This document shows, piece by piece, positions 26,659 through 28,462 of a stretch of DNA of 28,462 bases. A program made the translations under genes and the position numbers. The notes beneath the pieces were generated by a model. The model worked only from the letters and a program-made list of their open reading frames with translations. It made no database searches and had not been told where the DNA came from. This DNA is from Stramenopiles sp. TOSAG23-2. Its lineage: Eukaryota; Sar. The DNA lies in the NCBI GenBank assembly GCA_900128395.1, contig LT649401.1:1-28462 (forward strand), in the 5' to 3' direction. Numbering within the stretch: position 1 is the stretch's first letter; every line of letters begins with the position of its first letter.

Positions 26659-28461
26659 TCACGAACTCCCACGATTACCATTAGGTGATCCAGCTGATGT
26701 AAACAATCTTCTTCTTCTTCTTCGTCGTTTCTGGTAATGATGTCGATGTGTATCATCCACATAATATTGAGAACCGGTTAATGTTACATCTCTTGAAAAT
26801 TGTCTTTTATGAACATCAAATACGTTTTCCAAAGTATCTTCACAACCATTATATTTTTTACACATATTATAATCACGATAATCTTTACAACAATTGTTAT
26901 TATCAACATATGCTTTCACTTGTACATTTGCACCGATTAAATATTTTTTCGCTTTGCAATATGGTAATTCACTTTGTAAATATCCATCATCTGATTTAGT
27001 ATTTAAATTTACAACTGCAACCCATTCTTTTTTTCCCTTTATTCCATTTGTATCCATTGCAACTTGTTGAATAGAAATATCTTTTGCATCAAATAATTTT
27101 GATGGGCATGATTTATCGACAACATCATATCGTATGAACTGTTTCAAACTAACCATATGTTTTTCATATTTTGTTGAAATTTCATCTTTTAAATAATACA
27201 ATGCAATATTTTTCACATTTGTATTTGATAAATCTACACGATTGGAACCTTTACAAAAAGTATCTTGTTTTGCAAGTAATTTAGTAGGTTTTGTACCACC
27301 TGAACATGTTGCTTTCTTTGCTTCTCCACCATTTCTTTTACCTTTTGATTGCATAGCAGTAGCAAATGGAGGTACGACATGTTGAGTCGTACTTCGTTTT
27401 TTTCCTAAACGATAATTCTTTTTACTTGACAATTGTCGTTTGACTAATAAATTTTCCATTCTTTCTAGAAAGGATGATTCTTGTACTCGAATTGGTGTTG
27501 CATATAAATCTTCAATTAAATTATAAAATCTTGTCATGGAATGTTCATATGGAATAAATAATTCACATAATTTCTTTTTATCGTTTCTACCTGGTTCCTC
27601 CACAATACGTGGACCACATAAAGAGACATCACGGAAGAATGCATTAACTAATTTCTTTGCATTACGTATTTTTCTATTTTTTTGACTAAAACGAAGTGAT
27701 TTTAATAATTGAAGCATACCTCGATGTATATATCCATTTCTTTTAATTGCGTCTGTCACTTCAACATATAAATTATGACGATTATAATTTCCACCTTGAG
27801 ATAATGCAAATGGTATAATATCACCACGATTTAATTTACCGGATGGATCTTTGCATTTTTCTAATGTTTTTAAAGTCTCATCATTATCATCATCATTACG
27901 TTCTTTACAACATATATTTGGCCAAAATGTTTTTGCTTCTTTATCAATACTTTGTATTTGAAATAAATTATCTAAATCCATTCTAAAAGAACAAAATGCT
28001 TTTAATAATTCATCACGATTTGTATCAATACATGTTGTATCTTGATTCTTTTCAATTTCATTTGAAATTTCAATTGCAGGAAAAACAACTGTACCTTCCT
28101 TTTGTTCATTTTTACAAAAATCTTTTTCTTTTTGGTTATCTTTCTTTTTACGTTTTGCCAATAATTCATCATGACGTTTTCTAATTTCTTTGCTTTGCCA
28201 TAACCGTGAATTTTTTATTGATAAATCATTAGTATCTTCTTTTTGTTCCTCTAATTGTGTCTTGATGGCAGTAAATAGCTTCGAAGGATCAATACATTTT
28301 GTTAGTTTTGTATCAGTTATTTCACCGCGAGGACATGGTATGCATTCGTCTTTTTTATTTGTCGTTTTTTTAATGAAGTTATTTTTTGGACATATTGCAC
28401 ATGATTCTTTTGAGGTTTGATCCAGAAGAGGATCATATGTATATGGAGTCTTTGGTGGACA
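26659..28461 (-). CDS. Gene B: Cys-rich module protein with basic C-terminal region, 5' end beyond window
   Basis: The frame is open from the right edge (first whole codon TGT at 28461-28459) to TAA at 26659, 600 aa, with no start codon needed inside. The first residues, CPPKTPYTYDPLLDQTSK, are identical to gene A. Unlike A, B continues in frame with CAIC, CIPC and a further Cys (21, 24, 40, 43, 56), completing a TNFR/ephrin-receptor-like Cys-rich repeat. The rest is a 540-residue region very rich in Lys/Arg, with scattered cysteine pairs and ending in a seven-arginine run followed by a short Ser/Gly tail. No transmembrane segment is evident. I recognise no family for this large part. By analogy with A, the missing 5' part probably holds a signal peptide and the GWPPGC module, making B a secreted basic protein. 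Function unknown. Confidence 0.82.
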   Translation of the reverse strand, partial: CPPKTPYTYDPLLDQTSKESCAICPKNNFIKKTTNKKDECIPCPRGEITDTKLTKCIDPSKLFTAIKTQLEEQKEDTNDLSIKNSRLWQSKEIRKRHDELLAKRKKKDNQKEKDFCKNEQKEGTVVFPAIEISNEIEKNQDTTCIDTNRDELLKAFCSFRMDLDNLFQIQSIDKEAKTFWPNICCKERNDDDNDETLKTLEKCKDPSGKLNRGDIIPFALSQGGNYNRHNLYVEVTDAIKRNGYIHRGMLQLLKSLRFSQKNRKIRNAKKLVNAFFRDVSLCGPRIVEEPGRNDKKKLCELFIPYEHSMTRFYNLIEDLYATPIRVQESSFLERMENLLVKRQLSSKKNYRLGKKRSTTQHVVPPFATAMQSKGKRNGGEAKKATCSGGTKPTKLLAKQDTFCKGSNRVDLSNTNVKNIALYYLKDEISTKYEKHMVSLKQFIRYDVVDKSCPSKLFDAKDISIQQVAMDTNGIKGKKEWVAVVNLNTKSDDGYLQSELPYCKAKKYLIGANVQVKAYVDNNNCCKDYRDYNMCKKYNGCEDTLENVFDVHKRQFSRDVTLTGSQYYVDDTHRHHYQKRRRRRRRLFTSAGSPNGNRGSS

Positions 28462-28462
28462 T
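28408..28462 (-). repeat. 55-nt segment identical (inverted) to 18113-18167, copy in gene B
   Basis: Runs exactly to the last base of the window, so the true repeat is probably longer. It is in the same reading frame as the copy in gene A. The inverted copies are about 10.2 kb apart. Confidence 0.97.

Overview
The window is nuclear DNA of an AT-rich unicellular eukaryote. Genes are well separated, each has its own flanks, and there are no operons or Shine-Dalgarno sites. Two genes carry short spliceosomal introns (117, 132 and 208 nt) with GTAAGT donors and AG acceptors. The standard genetic code fits every long reading frame. Asn, Gln, Gly and Ser homopolymers and AT, GA, CA and AAT microsatellites are common. 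The gene set (HECT ligase, GOST-type 7TM protein, U1A/U2B''-like protein, mitochondrial PDH E1-alpha) excludes a prokaryote or virus. The Cys-rich secreted module resembles surface proteins of algae and other protists. The sequence alone does not fix the lineage.

Layout, left to right: a 0.75 kb leader; a giant intronless HECT ubiquitin ligase (+, 3771 aa); a 0.67 kb convergent spacer with a near-perfect 263-bp tandem duplication; a three-exon GOST-like seven-transmembrane protein (-); a 1 kb AT-rich divergent spacer; a two-exon U1A/U2B''-like RRM protein (+); a secreted Cys-rich protein with acidic repeats whose frame is broken (+, called gene A); a 1.2 kb spacer; PDH E1-alpha (+); a Nudix protein (-); a divergent aldo/keto-reductase-like protein (+); and a second Cys-rich protein (-, called gene B) whose 5' end runs off the right edge.

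Most genes are unrelated housekeeping functions: ubiquitination, Golgi/secretory membrane, splicing, pyruvate oxidation, nucleotide-diphosphate hydrolysis and a redox-fold protein. The most unusual content is the inverted pair A and B. They share an exactly identical 55-nt stretch of a Cys-rich module and then diverge abruptly into a very acidic repeat tail (A) and a lysine/arginine-rich tail (B). In A the reading frame breaks exactly where the shared sequence ends, which suggests module shuffling or gene conversion. The shared stretch on B ends exactly at the window edge, as expected if an assembler stopped at a repeat.

The second notable item is the HECT ligase. It joins armadillo-like, ankyrin, MIB/HERC2-like, UBA, RanBP2 zinc-finger and many Tudor/Agenet-like modules, and a SPRY domain is inserted inside its HECT catalytic domain.
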